A stretch of 64,000 nucleotides of DNA from Sphingobium yanoikuyae (GTDB lineage: Bacteria; Pseudomonadota; Alphaproteobacteria; Sphingomonadales; Sphingomonadaceae): the NCBI RefSeq assembly GCF_034424525.1, contig NZ_CP139979.1, positions 4,363,501 through 4,427,500 of the forward strand, written 5' to 3'. Both the position numbers and the translations under genes were made by a program. Shown here piece after piece: positions 1 to 9,367 of the stretch (its first letter is position 1; every line of letters begins with the position of its first letter). The notes under the pieces are model-generated. The model was not told the DNA's origin, did no database searches, and saw only the letters and a list, made by a program, of their open reading frames with translations.

Positions 1-728
1 CCAGGATATGGCCATGGATATAATTTGCCGCCGGCGAGGCCAGGAACACGGCGGCGCCGCCAATGTCGCTGGGGTCGCCCCAGCGGCCGGCCGGGATGCG
101 TTCCTGGATCTGACGGTTGCGGGTCTCGTCGGCCTGCAGCGCGGCGGTGTTGTTGGTGGCGATATAGCCCGGCGCGATCGCGTTGACGTTGACGCCTTTG
201 GCCGCCCACTCGTTCGCCAGCAGCTTGGTGAGGCCAGCGACGCCACTCTTGGACGCGGTATAGCTCGGCACGCGGATGCCGCCCTGGAACGACAGCAGCG
301 AGGCGATGTTGACGATCTTGCCGCTACCCTGCGCCAGCATGTGCCGCCCGGCCGCCTGGGCTAGGAAGAAGGTGGATTTGAGATTGGTGTCGATCACCGC
401 GTCCCAATCTTCCTCGGTGAAGTCGACGCTGTCGGCGCGGCGGATGATGCCGGCATTGTTGATCAGGATGTCGAGCCCGCCCAGCTTGGCGATCGTCTCG
501 TCGACGACGCGCTGCACCGGTTCGATGCTCGACAGGTCGGCCGAGACGATCTCCGCCTTGCGGCCGAGTGCCCGGACCTTCTCGACGGTCTCTTCCGCCG
601 GGGTGCGGCCGACCGCCGCAATGTCGGCGCCGGCTGCGGCGAGCGACAGCGCGATCGCCTGGCCAATGCCGGTATTGGCGCCGGTGACGATGGCGACCTT
701 GCCGGTCAGATCGAAGATGTTGCTCATA
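1..728 (-). CDS. kduD: 2-dehydro-3-deoxy-D-gluconate 5-dehydrogenase, 3' end cut by window edge
   Basis: Short-chain dehydrogenase that reduces or oxidises at C5 between 2,5-diketo-3-deoxygluconate and 2-keto-3-deoxygluconate, the step after KduI in unsaturated-uronate catabolism. The N-terminus MSNIFDLTGKVAIVTGANTG carries the TGxxxGIG cofactor motif. An NNAG motif and the catalytic Y-x3-K (PSYTASKSG) follow. The last visible residues are close to the expected C-terminus, so only a few residues are missing. It lies 86 bp downstream of kduI in the same direction, which supports the name over a generic SDR. The start is the ATG at 728. Confidence 0.88.
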
Positions 729-740
729 TAAGCTCCAAAT

Positions 741-773
741 CCCCCTCCCTTCAGGGAGGGGTTAGGGGAGGGC
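741..773. repeat. GC-rich palindromic dispersed repeat between kduI and kduD
   Basis: CCCCTCCC-TTCA-GGGAGGGG forms a hairpin at 743-762, followed by TTAGGGGAGGG. It is the same family as the two repeats flanking the DUF559 gene at 52646-52683 and 53043-53080. It sits just upstream of the kduD start and could form a hairpin in the kduI-kduD transcript. Confidence 0.7.
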
Positions 774-814
774 ATGTGAGGGGAGAGGGCGTGACAGCCT
801 CTCCCCCTTCTGGC

Positions 815-1654
815 TTAGGCCAGCTGGCAGATGTCCAGCACGTTCATGTCGGTATAGTCCTGGTTCTCGCCGGCCATCGCCCAGATGAAGGCATAGGCCT
901 TGGTGCCCGACCCCATATGGATCGACCAGGGCGGCGAGATCACCGCTTCCTCATTGGCCATGACGATGTGACGCATCGCATCGCCTTCGCCCATATAGTG
1001 GAAGACGCGGTCGGCATCGCCATCCAGCTCGAAATAGAAATAAATCTCGCTGCGGCGCTCATGGATGTGCGGGGGCATGGTGTTCCACACCGAACCGGGC
1101 TTGAGCACGGTCAGGCCCATGACCAGCTGCGCGCTGTCGCAGATGCCGGGGATGACGAGCTGGAAGATGGTGCGCTCGTTCGATTCTTCCAGGCTGCCGC
1201 GCTCCAGCGCATTGGCGTCGGCAATGCCGAGCTTGCGGGTGGTGAACGCCTTGTGCGCCGGGCAGGAGGCGAGATAGAAACGCGCGCCGGCGCCGGCGAA
1301 CTCCACATCCTTGGCGCCCATCGTCACATAGAGGCAATCCTTGTTGCCCAGGGTGAAGACTTCGCCGTCGACGGTCACGGTGCCTTCAACGCCCGAGACA
1401 TTGACGATCGCCAGTTCGCGCCGCTCCAGGAAGGGATGGCCCGCCGCCGAAGCCGGCTCACTCTGCGCCGGCAGCTTCACCGGCGCATCGGCCACCGCCA
1501 CGCCGCCGATCACGAACCGCTCGGCATGGGTGTAGTTCAGCACACATTCGCCGTCACGGAACAGCCCGCCGATCAGATAGCGATCCCGCAGCTCCTCGTT
1601 CGACACGCACTCCATCATGTCGGGGTGCGTCGCATAATAGGTCTTGTCGAACAT
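815..1654 (-). CDS. kduI: 5-dehydro-4-deoxy-D-glucuronate isomerase
   Basis: Isomerises 5-keto-4-deoxyuronate (the open form of the unsaturated uronic acid released by GH105) to 2,5-diketo-3-deoxygluconate. The 279-residue length matches the family. The N-terminus [20 protein letters not shown] is characteristic. The cupin metal-site motif H-x-H-x4-E is visible in [17 protein letters not shown] near residue 195. GGAGA lies six bases before the ATG at 1654. It precedes kduD and follows the lut genes on the same strand. A palindrome upstream at 1741-1757 may be its operator. Confidence 0.95.
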   Translation of the reverse strand: MFDKTYYATHPDMMECVSNEELRDRYLIGGLFRDGECVLNYTHAERFVIGGVAVADAPVKLPAQSEPASAAGHPFLERRELAIVNVSGVEGTVTVDGEVFTLGNKDCLYVTMGAKDVEFAGAGARFYLASCPAHKAFTTRKLGIADANALERGSLEESNERTIFQLVIPGICDSAQLVMGLTVLKPGSVWNTMPPHIHERRSEIYFYFELDGDADRVFHYMGEGDAMRHIVMANEEAVISPPWSIHMGSGTKAYAFIWAMAGENQDYTDMNVLDICQLA

Positions 1655-1733
1655 CGGGAATCTCCATCTAAACTTTGGGAAAGCTTATAACGGCGCAGGC
1701 GGCGAATGTAAGCCTGTTTTCCCGGAATGTGGA

Positions 1734-2372
1734 CTATTGTTCCGACATATGAGGAAAGTCGCCGCGCAGCAGGATGACATGCAGGAAGCGGGGACCATGG
1801 GCGCCGCGCACATAGGTGCCCTCGATATCGGTCGTGCCCGACACGCCGGTGATCCAGTAATGGGCGCGCGGTTGCGGCCCGGCCAGCGGCGCTTCCTCCA
1901 GCCAGGGGGCGATGTCGGCCACGCGCAGCAGCACCAAATGATGCAGCGTCAGGAAATTGGGCAGCATCGGCGCCTGCGGGCTGGTCTCGAATATCAGCGA
2001 CCCGGTCTCGGCAATGCCCTTGCGCGCAATCGCCAGCGTCGCTGCCTCATCGGGTGCGGCATCCTGATGCAGGGCAAAGCCGCTCCAGTCGCAGCCCGAC
2101 AGGCGCGGGTCGGGCGGCAGGCACAGCGCGCGCGCCTCGCCCTGCGCATCCAGATAGCGCGCGACGGCGGCGGGCAGCTCGGATATTGTTTCGATAACGT
2201 CATGACTGGCGCTGACGCTGGGCAGGGCCAGCCGCGCCACAAACTCCGCCTCGACATGGGCGACATCGACCGCCGGTCGCTCCGGCGTGCCGAGCAGCGC
2301 CGCAGCCTCCGCCGCTATGTCAACTTCGCTGTCATCTTTCAGGCGACCAAGGATGGCCTCGCGCGCATTCAT
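1734..2372 (-). CDS. lutC: LUD-domain lactate utilization protein C
   Basis: Third subunit of the LutABC iron-sulfur L-lactate oxidase complex, which converts L-lactate to pyruvate in the cytoplasm. The 212-residue LUD-domain protein begins MNAREAILGRLK. The central segment IARKGIAETGSLIF and the C-terminal GVSGTTDIEGTYVRGAHGP are typical of the family. The ATG at 2372 overlaps the lutB stop by four bases (ATGA); a longer reading upstream would lie inside lutB and is rejected. In this locus its likely substrate is the L-lactate made by LRA6. Confidence 0.92.
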   Translation of the reverse strand: MNAREAILGRLKDDSEVDIAAEAAALLGTPERPAVDVAHVEAEFVARLALPSVSASHDVIETISELPAAVARYLDAQGEARALCLPPDPRLSGCDWSGFALHQDAAPDEAATLAIARKGIAETGSLIFETSPQAPMLPNFLTLHHLVLLRVADIAPWLEEAPLAGPQPRAHYWITGVSGTTDIEGTYVRGAHGPRFLHVILLRGDFPHMSEQ

Positions 2373-3784
2373 CGGCCGTTTTCCTTGCGATATTGGTCCA
2401 TGAAGGTCTGCGCCGCAGGCTTGGGCATGTCGCGATAGCGGGTCCAGCCGCCCGCCAGCGGCAGCTTGCTGATCCAGCCCTTGCTGCCCAGCCGCCGCAT
2501 CGCCCGCACCGCCATGCTGGTGCCCATCCGATAGAGGCGCGGCCGGGTCGCGACCCAGGCCCATAGGCCCAGCCCCGCGCGCAAGGATTGCGGCTCAAGC
2601 CCCTCGCGCCAGCTCTTCTCGCGCCAGCCGCGCAGCAGCGTCGGCAGCGGAATGCGCACCGGGCATACTTCCTGGCACTTGCCGTTCATGGTGCAGGCAT
2701 TGGGCAGGTCGCGGCTCTGCTTCAGCCCGTCCAGCACCGGGGTCAGCACCGCGCCCATCGGCCCCGGATAGGTACCGCCATAGGCATGGCCGCCAATCTG
2801 GCGGAACACCACGCAATGGTTCATGCAGGCGCCGCAGCGGATGCAGCGCAGCATCTCGGCCAAGCCTTCCTCGCGCATCCGGGTGCGGCCATTGTCGACC
2901 AGCACGATATGCATCTCTTCCGGCCCGTCCCGGTCGCCGGGGCGCCTGGGGCCGGTATAGAAGGTCGTATATTGGGTCAGCGCCGCGCCGGTCGCCGACC
3001 GCGCCAGCATCCGCAGCATATGCACGGCATGGGGCATGCTCGGCACGATCTTCTCGATCCCGGCGGTCACGATATGGACGCGCGGCGGGACGAGCGACAG
3101 CTCGGCATTGCCCTCATTGGTGACGGTGCAGATCGCGCCGGTGTCGGCAATCAGGAAATTGGCGCCGGAAATGCCGACATCCGCGCCCAGCATCTGCGTG
3201 CGCAGCTCGCGCCGCGCGCTTTCCGCCATGGCGGCGATCGTCTCTTCCTCATGTGGGGTGCGATGCTTGGCCTTGAACAGGGCGGACACCTGCTCGCGGG
3301 TCTTGTGCATTGCCGGCCAGATGATGTGCGAGGGCCGCTCGTTGGCCAGCTGGATGATATGTTCGGCAAGGTCGGTCTCGACCCGGCCGATGCCGGCCTC
3401 GGCCAGCGCATGGGGCAGGCCGATCTCCTCGCCCAGCATCGACTTGGACCGGGCGACGCTCCTGGCCTTCGCCGCCTTGCACAGGGCGATGACGATGTCG
3501 CAGGCCTCGTCGGCGGTGCGTGCCCAATGGACCTTCGCCCCGGCGGCGACGGCATTCGCCTCGAACTGCTCCAGATAATGGCCCAGATGGGCGACGACAT
3601 GGTCCTTGATCGCCGCCGCACGGGTGCGCGCTGCCTGGAAATCGGGAAAGGCGTCGACCGCGACGGCGCGCTTGGCCTCGGCCGTGCCCGCCGTCCGCTC
3701 GACCGCAACCTTCAGGATGCGGTCGGCCAGCGCCGCATCGGCGCGATCCTTGAAGCTGGTCGCTTCGGCCGGTGCGCCGCTCAT
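2369..3784 (-). CDS. lutB: Iron-sulfur LUD-domain lactate utilization protein B
   Basis: Central subunit of LutABC: an N-terminal LUD domain followed by a two-cluster 4Fe-4S ferredoxin module. The cluster motifs CIRCGACMNHC and CTMNGKCQEVCP are visible around residues 320-375. At 471 residues it matches the usual length. The start MSGAPAEATSFKDRAD at 3784 overlaps the lutA stop (ATGA); the in-frame upstream extension into lutA is a shadow. Gene order lutA-lutB-lutC is the canonical one. Confidence 0.95.
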   Translation of the reverse strand: MSGAPAEATSFKDRADAALADRILKVAVERTAGTAEAKRAVAVDAFPDFQAARTRAAAIKDHVVAHLGHYLEQFEANAVAAGAKVHWARTADEACDIVIALCKAAKARSVARSKSMLGEEIGLPHALAEAGIGRVETDLAEHIIQLANERPSHIIWPAMHKTREQVSALFKAKHRTPHEEETIAAMAESARRELRTQMLGADVGISGANFLIADTGAICTVTNEGNAELSLVPPRVHIVTAGIEKIVPSMPHAVHMLRMLARSATGAALTQYTTFYTGPRRPGDRDGPEEMHIVLVDNGRTRMREEGLAEMLRCIRCGACMNHCVVFRQIGGHAYGGTYPGPMGAVLTPVLDGLKQSRDLPNACTMNGKCQEVCPVRIPLPTLLRGWREKSWREGLEPQSLRAGLGLWAWVATRPRLYRMGTSMAVRAMRRLGSKGWISKLPLAGGWTRYRDMPKPAAQTFMDQYRKENGR

Positions 3785-4539
3785 GCCTCTTCCCCGATCG
3801 CCGGGCCGTTGCCCATGCCGGCGATCAGCTCGATCGCGTGGAAGGCGCGGACCTTGCTGCCCTGGCGGTTGAGCTTGCCCGCCATGTTCATCAGGCAGCC
3901 AAGGTCGCCCGCCAGCAGCAGGTCGGCGCCGGTCGCCTCGATCGCGTCCGCCTTCTCGCCGACGATCGCGTTGGAAATGGCGGGATATTTGACGCAGAAG
4001 GTGCCGCCAAAGCCGCAACAGGTCTCCTCGCCGGCCAGCGGCGTCAGTTCCAGCCCGGCGATGGGTTTCAGCAACCGGCGCGGCTGTGCCTTGACGCCCA
4101 GCTCGCGCAGGCCCGAACAGCTGTCATGATAGGTCGCCTTGGCCATGACCTCCACGCCCTCGGGCTTCCACCCGCATATCTCGTCCAGATAGGCCATGAT
4201 CTCCCATGTCCGGCTTGCCACTGCCTGCGCGCGCGGCAGCCACTCCGGGTCATGCTCGAACAGCTCGGGATAATGGCAACGGATCGTGCCGCCGCACGAC
4301 CCCGACGGCACCACCACCGCCTCATAGGGTTCCAGCGCGACGATGGTCTGCTTGGCCAGCGCGATCGCATGTTCGGTATCGCCGCTGTTGAACGCCGGCT
4401 GGCCGCAACAGGTCTGGCCCTCGGGCACGACCACGTCGCAGCCCGCCGCCTCCAGCGCGCGGATCGCGGCAAAGCCGATGCGCGGGCGCATCATGTCGAC
4501 CAGGCAGGTGACGAACAGGGCAATTTTGCGCTGGGTCAC
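3781..4539 (-). CDS. lutA: Cysteine-rich (CCG-domain) lactate utilization protein A
   Basis: First subunit of the LutABC L-lactate oxidation complex. It has the two cysteine-rich domains of the GlpC/LutA family: QTCCGQPAF in the first half and ETCCGFGGTF in the second. The start is a GTG at 4539 (VTQRKIALFVTCLVDMMRP) that overlaps the stop of the upstream hydrolase (GTGA). The protein is 252 residues, close to the B. subtilis LutA length. It is translationally coupled to lutB. Placement in an L-rhamnose operon fits a pathway whose last step yields L-lactate. Confidence 0.95.
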   Translation of the reverse strand: MTQRKIALFVTCLVDMMRPRIGFAAIRALEAAGCDVVVPEGQTCCGQPAFNSGDTEHAIALAKQTIVALEPYEAVVVPSGSCGGTIRCHYPELFEHDPEWLPRAQAVASRTWEIMAYLDEICGWKPEGVEVMAKATYHDSCSGLRELGVKAQPRRLLKPIAGLELTPLAGEETCCGFGGTFCVKYPAISNAIVGEKADAIEATGADLLLAGDLGCLMNMAGKLNRQGSKVRAFHAIELIAGMGNGPAIGEEA

Positions 4540-5513
4540 ACGCCATGCCTCTTGGCAAAGGCCAGGAACAGGTCGGGCCAGGGCGCGGCCGACTGGGCCT
4601 GCGCCGTAATGCCGAAGCCATGGCCGCCATTTTCGAACAAATGGCATTCGGTCGGAATCTTCTGCGCCCGCAGCGCCGCCAGCATGGCGATGCTGTTGTC
4701 GACCGGCACTGCCGGATCGTCGATCGCATGGGCCAGGAACACCGGCGGCGTCTGCGCGCTCACATCCTGGTCCAGCGAATAGGCGCGCATCCGCTCGGGC
4801 GACGGATTCTCGCCCAGCAATTGCGTGCGCGATCCCTTGTGGACGAAAGGCCCCTCCATCTGGATCACCGGATACATATAGGCGGCGACGGCGGCCTTGA
4901 TCGGCTCGCGATCGGCGGCATCGACCGGCTTGTAGCTTTCCACCGGCGTCCGGCTGGTCAGCCAGGCGGCCAGGTGCCCGCCGGCGGAAAAGCCGATCAC
5001 GCCGACCCGATTGGCGTCGAACTTCTCCTTGCCCGCCAAGCTGCGCACCAGCCGCAATGCGCGCTGTGCATCCTGCAGCGGGGCCTCGGCCCCGGCGGCC
5101 CAGCCATCGGCCGGCAGGCGATAGAGCAGCACGAAGCAGACATAGCCGGCCTCGGCAAAGCGGCGCGCGATCGAATAGCCCTCATGGCCGATCGCCACCC
5201 GGCTGTAACCGCCGCCGGGGATCAGCATGATCGCCGCGCCATTGGGCTTTGCCGGGCGCAACAGGGTCAGGGTCGGGGTGACGATATGGGCGAACACGCC
5301 ATCGTCCGGCCCGCTGTCGGGCCGGCGCAGCGTCTCCACTTCCTTCACCGTCACATGCTCGCTGCCCGGCGCCTTGCCCGGCCAGATCGGAAAGCGGACG
5401 AAGCCCTGGGGCAGCGGAAAGCTCTGCGCCAGCGCCTCGCCCATCGGCGCAAGCGCGGCAGCAACGGCGGCGCCGGTCAACAGGCCGCGACGGTCAAGCA
5501 TGGTCATTGGCAT
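4536..5513 (-). CDS. Exported alpha/beta hydrolase, acetyl-esterase-like
   Basis: Alpha/beta-hydrolase of the BD-FAE/acetyl-xylan-esterase-like type, probably deacylating plant polysaccharide fragments. The N-terminus has DRRGLLTGAAVAAALAP, a Tat-like signal ending near ALAQ. PGGGYSRVAIGHEG forms the oxyanion region, GFSAGGH the nucleophile elbow, and GHGFG near the C-terminus the catalytic histidine. Starts at 5513 and 5507 are both possible: AAGGA lies four bases before the first, while the second gives an ATGA overlap with the CE12 gene. The exact substrate cannot be read from sequence. Confidence 0.8.
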   Translation of the reverse strand: MPMTMLDRRGLLTGAAVAAALAPMGEALAQSFPLPQGFVRFPIWPGKAPGSEHVTVKEVETLRRPDSGPDDGVFAHIVTPTLTLLRPAKPNGAAIMLIPGGGYSRVAIGHEGYSIARRFAEAGYVCFVLLYRLPADGWAAGAEAPLQDAQRALRLVRSLAGKEKFDANRVGVIGFSAGGHLAAWLTSRTPVESYKPVDAADREPIKAAVAAYMYPVIQMEGPFVHKGSRTQLLGENPSPERMRAYSLDQDVSAQTPPVFLAHAIDDPAVPVDNSIAMLAALRAQKIPTECHLFENGGHGFGITAQAQSAAPWPDLFLAFAKRHGV

Positions 5514-6310
5514 TCGGTCCTTCCCAGCGGCGTGGTCCGATTAAGTGCCGGCCGGCTCGCCAGCACCTTGGCCGAAATCGGCAGGTTCAGCGCCTTGAGG
5601 CCACCGGCGACCAGATCGGCGACATTGCGCGCGCCCAGTTCGCTGAAATGGGTATCGTCGTCGATCCCCTTGGGGAAGCCGGGCATCTTGTCCTCCGCCT
5701 TGTAGTGGAGGAAATAGGTCTTTGCCTTGTCCGGCCCGGCCCGGTCGACCCAGGCGCGTGACAGCGCTTCCAGATCGATGATCGGTACATTGGCGCTCGC
5801 CGCCAGTTCGCGCATCACCGCGGAATATTCGGCGAAGTCGGCCTTCGCCTTGCCATCGGCGCCAAAGCTGCGCCGCGTCACCGGCGTCACCAGCACCGGC
5901 GTGCCGCCGGCCCCGCGCACGTCCCAGATGAAGCGCAGCAGATTGTTGCGATAGTCGGTCTGCGCCGGCGCCCAGCGCTGCGGCTTGGCGCGATAGGCAT
6001 CATTATGGCCGAACTGGATCAGCACCGTGTCGCCGGGCATCAGCTCGCTCATCAATTTCGTCCAGCGCCCTTCCTCGATGAAGGTGCGGGTCGACCGCCC
6101 ACCCATCGCATGGTTGGACACCCGCACCTCGGGCGACAGGCCGCAACCCAGCATCATGCCCCAGCCGGTCTGGGGATAATTGCCCTTCTTGTAATTGGCC
6201 GCGGTCGAATCGCTGGCGATCAGGATCGTGTCGCCCGGCTGCGTCGCCAGCGCCGGCAGGGGCGTGGCCAGCAGGGCGAGGGTGGCGGCGGCTTTGGTGA
6301 CGATCCTCAT
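5504..6310 (-). CDS. Rhamnogalacturonan acetylesterase, SGNH/CE12 family
   Basis: Removes acetyl groups from galacturonate residues of rhamnogalacturonan. A Sec signal peptide ends near residue 23 (PALA). The SGNH blocks are visible: nucleophile Ser35 in IASDSTAANY, Gly in HAMGGRST, GHND around 101-104, and the Asp-x-x-His pair at 218-221 (DDTHFSE). At 268 residues it is a single-domain CE12 enzyme. It lies between LRA1 and the exported hydrolase in the leftward operon, alongside other pectin functions. Confidence 0.9.
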   Translation of the reverse strand: MRIVTKAAATLALLATPLPALATQPGDTILIASDSTAANYKKGNYPQTGWGMMLGCGLSPEVRVSNHAMGGRSTRTFIEEGRWTKLMSELMPGDTVLIQFGHNDAYRAKPQRWAPAQTDYRNNLLRFIWDVRGAGGTPVLVTPVTRRSFGADGKAKADFAEYSAVMRELAASANVPIIDLEALSRAWVDRAGPDKAKTYFLHYKAEDKMPGFPKGIDDDTHFSELGARNVADLVAGGLKALNLPISAKVLASRPALNRTTPLGRTECQ

Positions 6311-6334
6311 CGGCGATGTCCTGTTTCCTGAATA

Positions 6335-6364
6335 CCGTCATCCCCGCTTTCGCGGGAATGACGG
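6335..6364. repeat. Dispersed palindromic repeat (TCATCCCCGC/GCGGGAATGA type)
   Basis: Inverted repeat CCGTCATCCCCGC-TTTC-GCGGGAATGACGG with one mismatch, in the gap between LRA1 and the CE12 gene. This is a common intergenic repeat in sphingomonads. Within the operon it could act as an RNA-stabilising or partly terminating hairpin. Confidence 0.75.
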
Positions 6365-6375
6365 CGCTCAATATC

Positions 6376-7140
6376 TTATTGCAGGTTCACATACATGCCG
6401 CCGTCGACCAGCAGCGCCGCGCCGGTGACATAGGCGGCCATGTCCGACGCCAGGAACACGATCGGCCCGGCCAGGTCTTCGGGTGCGCCCAGGCGGCCGA
6501 GCGGTGTGCGCTTTTCCATATATTCGCGCTTCTCGACATCGGCCAGGTCATCCTTGTTGATCTCGGTCAGGATGGTGCCGGGCAGCACGCTGTTGCAGCG
6601 GATACCATATTTGCCGAGGGCAATGGCCGTCGACTGCATCAGCGAATGCACGCCCGCCTTGGTCGGGGTGTAGTGGGTCTGAAATTCGCCGCCAACCAGC
6701 GCGGAGATGGAGGAGACCGCGACGATCGACCCGCCATGGCCCTGCTTCACCATCTGCTGCGCGGCGGCCTGCACCATGAAATAGGCGCCGTGCAGATTGA
6801 CCTTGAAGGTGCGCTCCACCACGTCGACCGGCATGTCGAGGAAGCCGTGGAACGGGCAGATGCCGGCATTGCTGACCATCACGTCGACCTTGCCGAACGC
6901 CTCGACCGCCTTGGCGACGAAGTCCTGCGCGGTCTGCGGATCGGCGACATCGCCCTTCACCGCGATCGCGCGCTGGCCCAGCGCCTCGATCTCGGCGACG
7001 CAGCTGGCGGCCGGGCCGTCGCTATGGGCATAGTTGATGACGACGTCGGCGCCATGCTGGGCGGCGCCGATGGCGGCCGCCCGGCCGATGCCGGTCGATG
7101 CGCCGGTGACGAGGACGGTCTTGCCTTCAAGCAGCTTCAT
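6376..7140 (-). CDS. lra1: L-rhamnose 1-dehydrogenase (NAD(P)+), SDR family
   Basis: Oxidises L-rhamnose to L-rhamnono-lactone, first step of the non-phosphorylative pathway. The 254-residue SDR has TGASTGIG, catalytic Ser and Tyr-x3-Lys (VSSISAL, HYTPTKAG), and segments I associate with known L-rhamnose dehydrogenases: NAGICPFHGFLDMP, VLPGTILTEINKDDLAD and the C-terminal LLVDGGMYVNLQ. It starts 17 bases after the IclR gene and heads the leftward structural genes, with LRA2, LRA3, LRA5 and LRA6 just across the divergent promoter. A generic SDR is the alternative, but the context makes that unlikely. Confidence 0.93.
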   Translation of the reverse strand: MKLLEGKTVLVTGASTGIGRAAAIGAAQHGADVVINYAHSDGPAASCVAEIEALGQRAIAVKGDVADPQTAQDFVAKAVEAFGKVDVMVSNAGICPFHGFLDMPVDVVERTFKVNLHGAYFMVQAAAQQMVKQGHGGSIVAVSSISALVGGEFQTHYTPTKAGVHSLMQSTAIALGKYGIRCNSVLPGTILTEINKDDLADVEKREYMEKRTPLGRLGAPEDLAGPIVFLASDMAAYVTGAALLVDGGMYVNLQ

Positions 7141-7157
7141 GCGAGCATTTCCTTGGA

Positions 7158-7985
7158 TTAGCGCCGCACCGGGCGGCGGGGGGATTTGACGCCGGGGGTC
7201 CAGCCCAGGTCGGCGCTGACCTTCTGCGCGGCGGCGCGGACCTCGTCGCTCAGCGATGCCATGCGCTCATCGTCCATATATTGGGCGGCGCTCGACAGGC
7301 TGATGGCGGCGACGATCGCGCCCGACGCATCGCGGATCGGCGCGGCGACGCAGCGTATCTGGTCCTCATTCTCTTCCAGGTCGAACGCGCGCCCGGCCGC
7401 GACATAGCCGCGCATCCGCTCCAGCCATGTCGCCGGGTCGGCATCATGGGTGCCGTTCTCCCGCTCGCTCTCCAGCAGCCGGGTCCAGCCTGCCTCCGGA
7501 TCGTCCAGCATCAGCGCCTTGCCAAGGCCGGTCGATGTCAGCGGATGACGATCGCCGATCCGGCTCGAAATCTCGACCCGGCGGCGACCGGGAATCTTGT
7601 CCAGATAGAGCGCCTGGTCACCGTCCAGCCGGCCCAGATGCACCACATCCTCGCTCGCCGCGGCCAGCGCTTCCAGATGGGGGCGGGCAATCTGCACCAC
7701 GTCGGCCTGGCTCTGCGCCAGGAAGCCGAGCTGCAGCAGCTTGGGGCCAAGCTGATAGCCCTCGCGCGGCAGGAAGGTCAGGAAACCGCGCTCGACCAGC
7801 GCATTGGCGAGGCGATGGGTGGTGGAGCGCGTCAGGCCCATGCGCTCGGACAGGTCGGCGAGCTTCACCGGCCCGTCGATCACCTGGTCGAGCAGGTCCA
7901 GCCCGCGCTGAAGGGTCTGCGACCCCTGCGTCTTCGACTTTTCCTCTCGCGGACCCGATTCCGGGTTTGACGTATTTTGTCTCAT
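7158..7985 (-). CDS. IclR-family transcriptional regulator
   Basis: Probable local regulator of the rhamnose and uronate operons. The N-terminal winged helix spans about residues 22-80 (QTLQRGLDLLDQVI, LTRSTTHRLANALVERGFL). The C-terminal effector domain covers about 90-255. It is the first gene of the leftward unit and divergent from LRA3, so autoregulation and shared control across 7986-8146 are likely. No strong Shine-Dalgarno precedes the ATG at 7985 and no later start fits the fold. It is related to the second IclR protein at 34668-35444. The effector (rhamnonate, KDR or KDG) is inference. Confidence 0.9.
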   Translation of the reverse strand: MRQNTSNPESGPREEKSKTQGSQTLQRGLDLLDQVIDGPVKLADLSERMGLTRSTTHRLANALVERGFLTFLPREGYQLGPKLLQLGFLAQSQADVVQIARPHLEALAAASEDVVHLGRLDGDQALYLDKIPGRRRVEISSRIGDRHPLTSTGLGKALMLDDPEAGWTRLLESERENGTHDADPATWLERMRGYVAAGRAFDLEENEDQIRCVAAPIRDASGAIVAAISLSSAAQYMDDERMASLSDEVRAAAQKVSADLGWTPGVKSPRRPVRR

Positions 7986-8146
7986 CTACTAACACTCTAT
8001 CCCACAAAATGAGAAAAACAAGGGTGTAGGAGAGGCGGGACGCGATTCTTCCCCTCAATTGCCCCACGTTGTGCGCATTTTGTCCATATGGTGGAAGTGT
8101 TATTGCCCATCCCCTTGCGATGGGTCTGGCCCAAGGGAGTTTCAGC
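7986..8146. promoter_or_regulatory. Divergent regulatory region between the IclR gene and LRA3
   Basis: This 161-bp gap serves two divergent units. It holds TCCATATGGTGGA at 8083-8095 (core CCATATGG 8084-8091), three ATTTTGT-type strings (7974 and 8076 on the plus strand, about 8002 on the minus), and a small hairpin CCCATC/GATGGG at 8106-8124 just before the AAGGGAG ribosome site of LRA3. The CATATG-centred palindrome matches others in the locus. Confidence 0.55.
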
Positions 8147-9340
8147 GTGCCCATCGTGACGTTGCCGAAGATCAAGCATGTCCGCGCCTTCACCGTGCGC
8201 GGCGGCGGTGCCGATTATCATGACCAGGGCGAAGGCCACTGGATCGACGATCACATCGCGACGCCGATGTCGAAATATCCCGAATATCGCCAGTCGCGGC
8301 AGAGCTTCGGCATCAATGTGCTCGGCACCTTGGTGGTGGAGATCGAGGCGGAAGACGGCACCATCGGTTTCGCTGTGACGACCGGTGGCGAGCCCGCCGC
8401 CTATATCGTCGAAAAGCATCTCGCCCGCTTCCTCGAAGGCCGGTCGCCGACCGACTATGAGAAGATCTGGGACCAGATGTATTTCTCGACCCAATATTAT
8501 GGCCGCAAGGGCCTGGTCATCAACGCCATCTCGGGCGTCGACCTCGCGCTCTGGGATCTGCTCGGCAAGCTGCGCCAGGAACCGGTCTATCATCTGCTCG
8601 GCGGCGCGGTCCGCGACGAACTGCAATTCTACGCCACCGGCGCGCGCCCGGACAAGGCGAAGGAATTCGGCTTCATCGGCGGCAAGATGGCGCTGCACCA
8701 TGGCCCGGCAGAAGGCATTGAGGGCCTGAAGAAGAATATCGCCGAACTGGCCGACATGCGTTCCAAGGTCGGCGATGATTTCTGGCTGATGTGGGACTGC
8801 TGGATGGCGCTTGACGTCGACTATGCCACCCGCCTCGCCATCGCCGCGCATGAGCTGGGTCTCAAGTGGATCGAGGAAGCGATCAGCCCGGACGATTATT
8901 GGGGCTACCAGCAGCTCAAGCGCAACGTGCCCAAGGGCATGTTGGTCACCACCGGCGAGCATGAAGCGACCCGCTGGGGCTTCCGCATGTTGATGGAAAT
9001 GGATTGCTGCGACATCATCCAGCCCGATGTCGGCTGGTGCGGCGGCGTGACCGAACTGCTCAAGATCAGCGCGCTGGCCGACGCCCATGGCAAGATGGTC
9101 GTGCCGCATGGCTCGTCGGTCTACAGCTATCATTTCGTCATCACCCGCCACAACTCGCCCTTCGCCGAGTTCCTGATGATGCATCCGGGGCCGACGGAAG
9201 TGGTGCCGATGTTCCACCCGCAATTGCTGGGCGAACCGGTGCCGGAAAATGGCCGCATGAAGGTGACCGCGCTCGACAAGCCGGGCTTCGGCGTCGACCT
9301 CAACCCCGACATCGCGATGCACCGCCCCTACACCCACTGA
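8147..9340 (+). CDS. lra3: L-rhamnonate dehydratase (enolase superfamily)
   Basis: Dehydrates L-rhamnonate to 2-keto-3-deoxy-L-rhamnonate using Mg2+. This 397-residue enolase-superfamily barrel starts at a GTG ([14 protein letters not shown]) preceded by AAGGGAG; an ATG at 8120 is the alternative. Conserved rhamnonate dehydratase features include [15 protein letters not shown], the metal-site acids in [22 protein letters not shown] and TTGEHE, and the histidine in [13 protein letters not shown]. It leads the rightward unit, followed after 27 bases by LRA6. Confidence 0.95.
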   Translation: MPIVTLPKIKHVRAFTVRGGGADYHDQGEGHWIDDHIATPMSKYPEYRQSRQSFGINVLGTLVVEIEAEDGTIGFAVTTGGEPAAYIVEKHLARFLEGRSPTDYEKIWDQMYFSTQYYGRKGLVINAISGVDLALWDLLGKLRQEPVYHLLGGAVRDELQFYATGARPDKAKEFGFIGGKMALHHGPAEGIEGLKKNIAELADMRSKVGDDFWLMWDCWMALDVDYATRLAIAAHELGLKWIEEAISPDDYWGYQQLKRNVPKGMLVTTGEHEATRWGFRMLMEMDCCDIIQPDVGWCGGVTELLKISALADAHGKMVVPHGSSVYSYHFVITRHNSPFAEFLMMHPGPTEVVPMFHPQLLGEPVPENGRMKVTALDKPGFGVDLNPDIAMHRPYTH

Positions 9341-9367
9341 TCGCCTGAACAGAGAAAGACTGATCCC

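Noticed and set aside
3785..4018. A longer LutB starting at 4018
   Set aside because: The extension is inside lutA in another frame and is not LUD-like; the ATG at 3784 overlaps the lutA stop in the pattern used by all neighbours.
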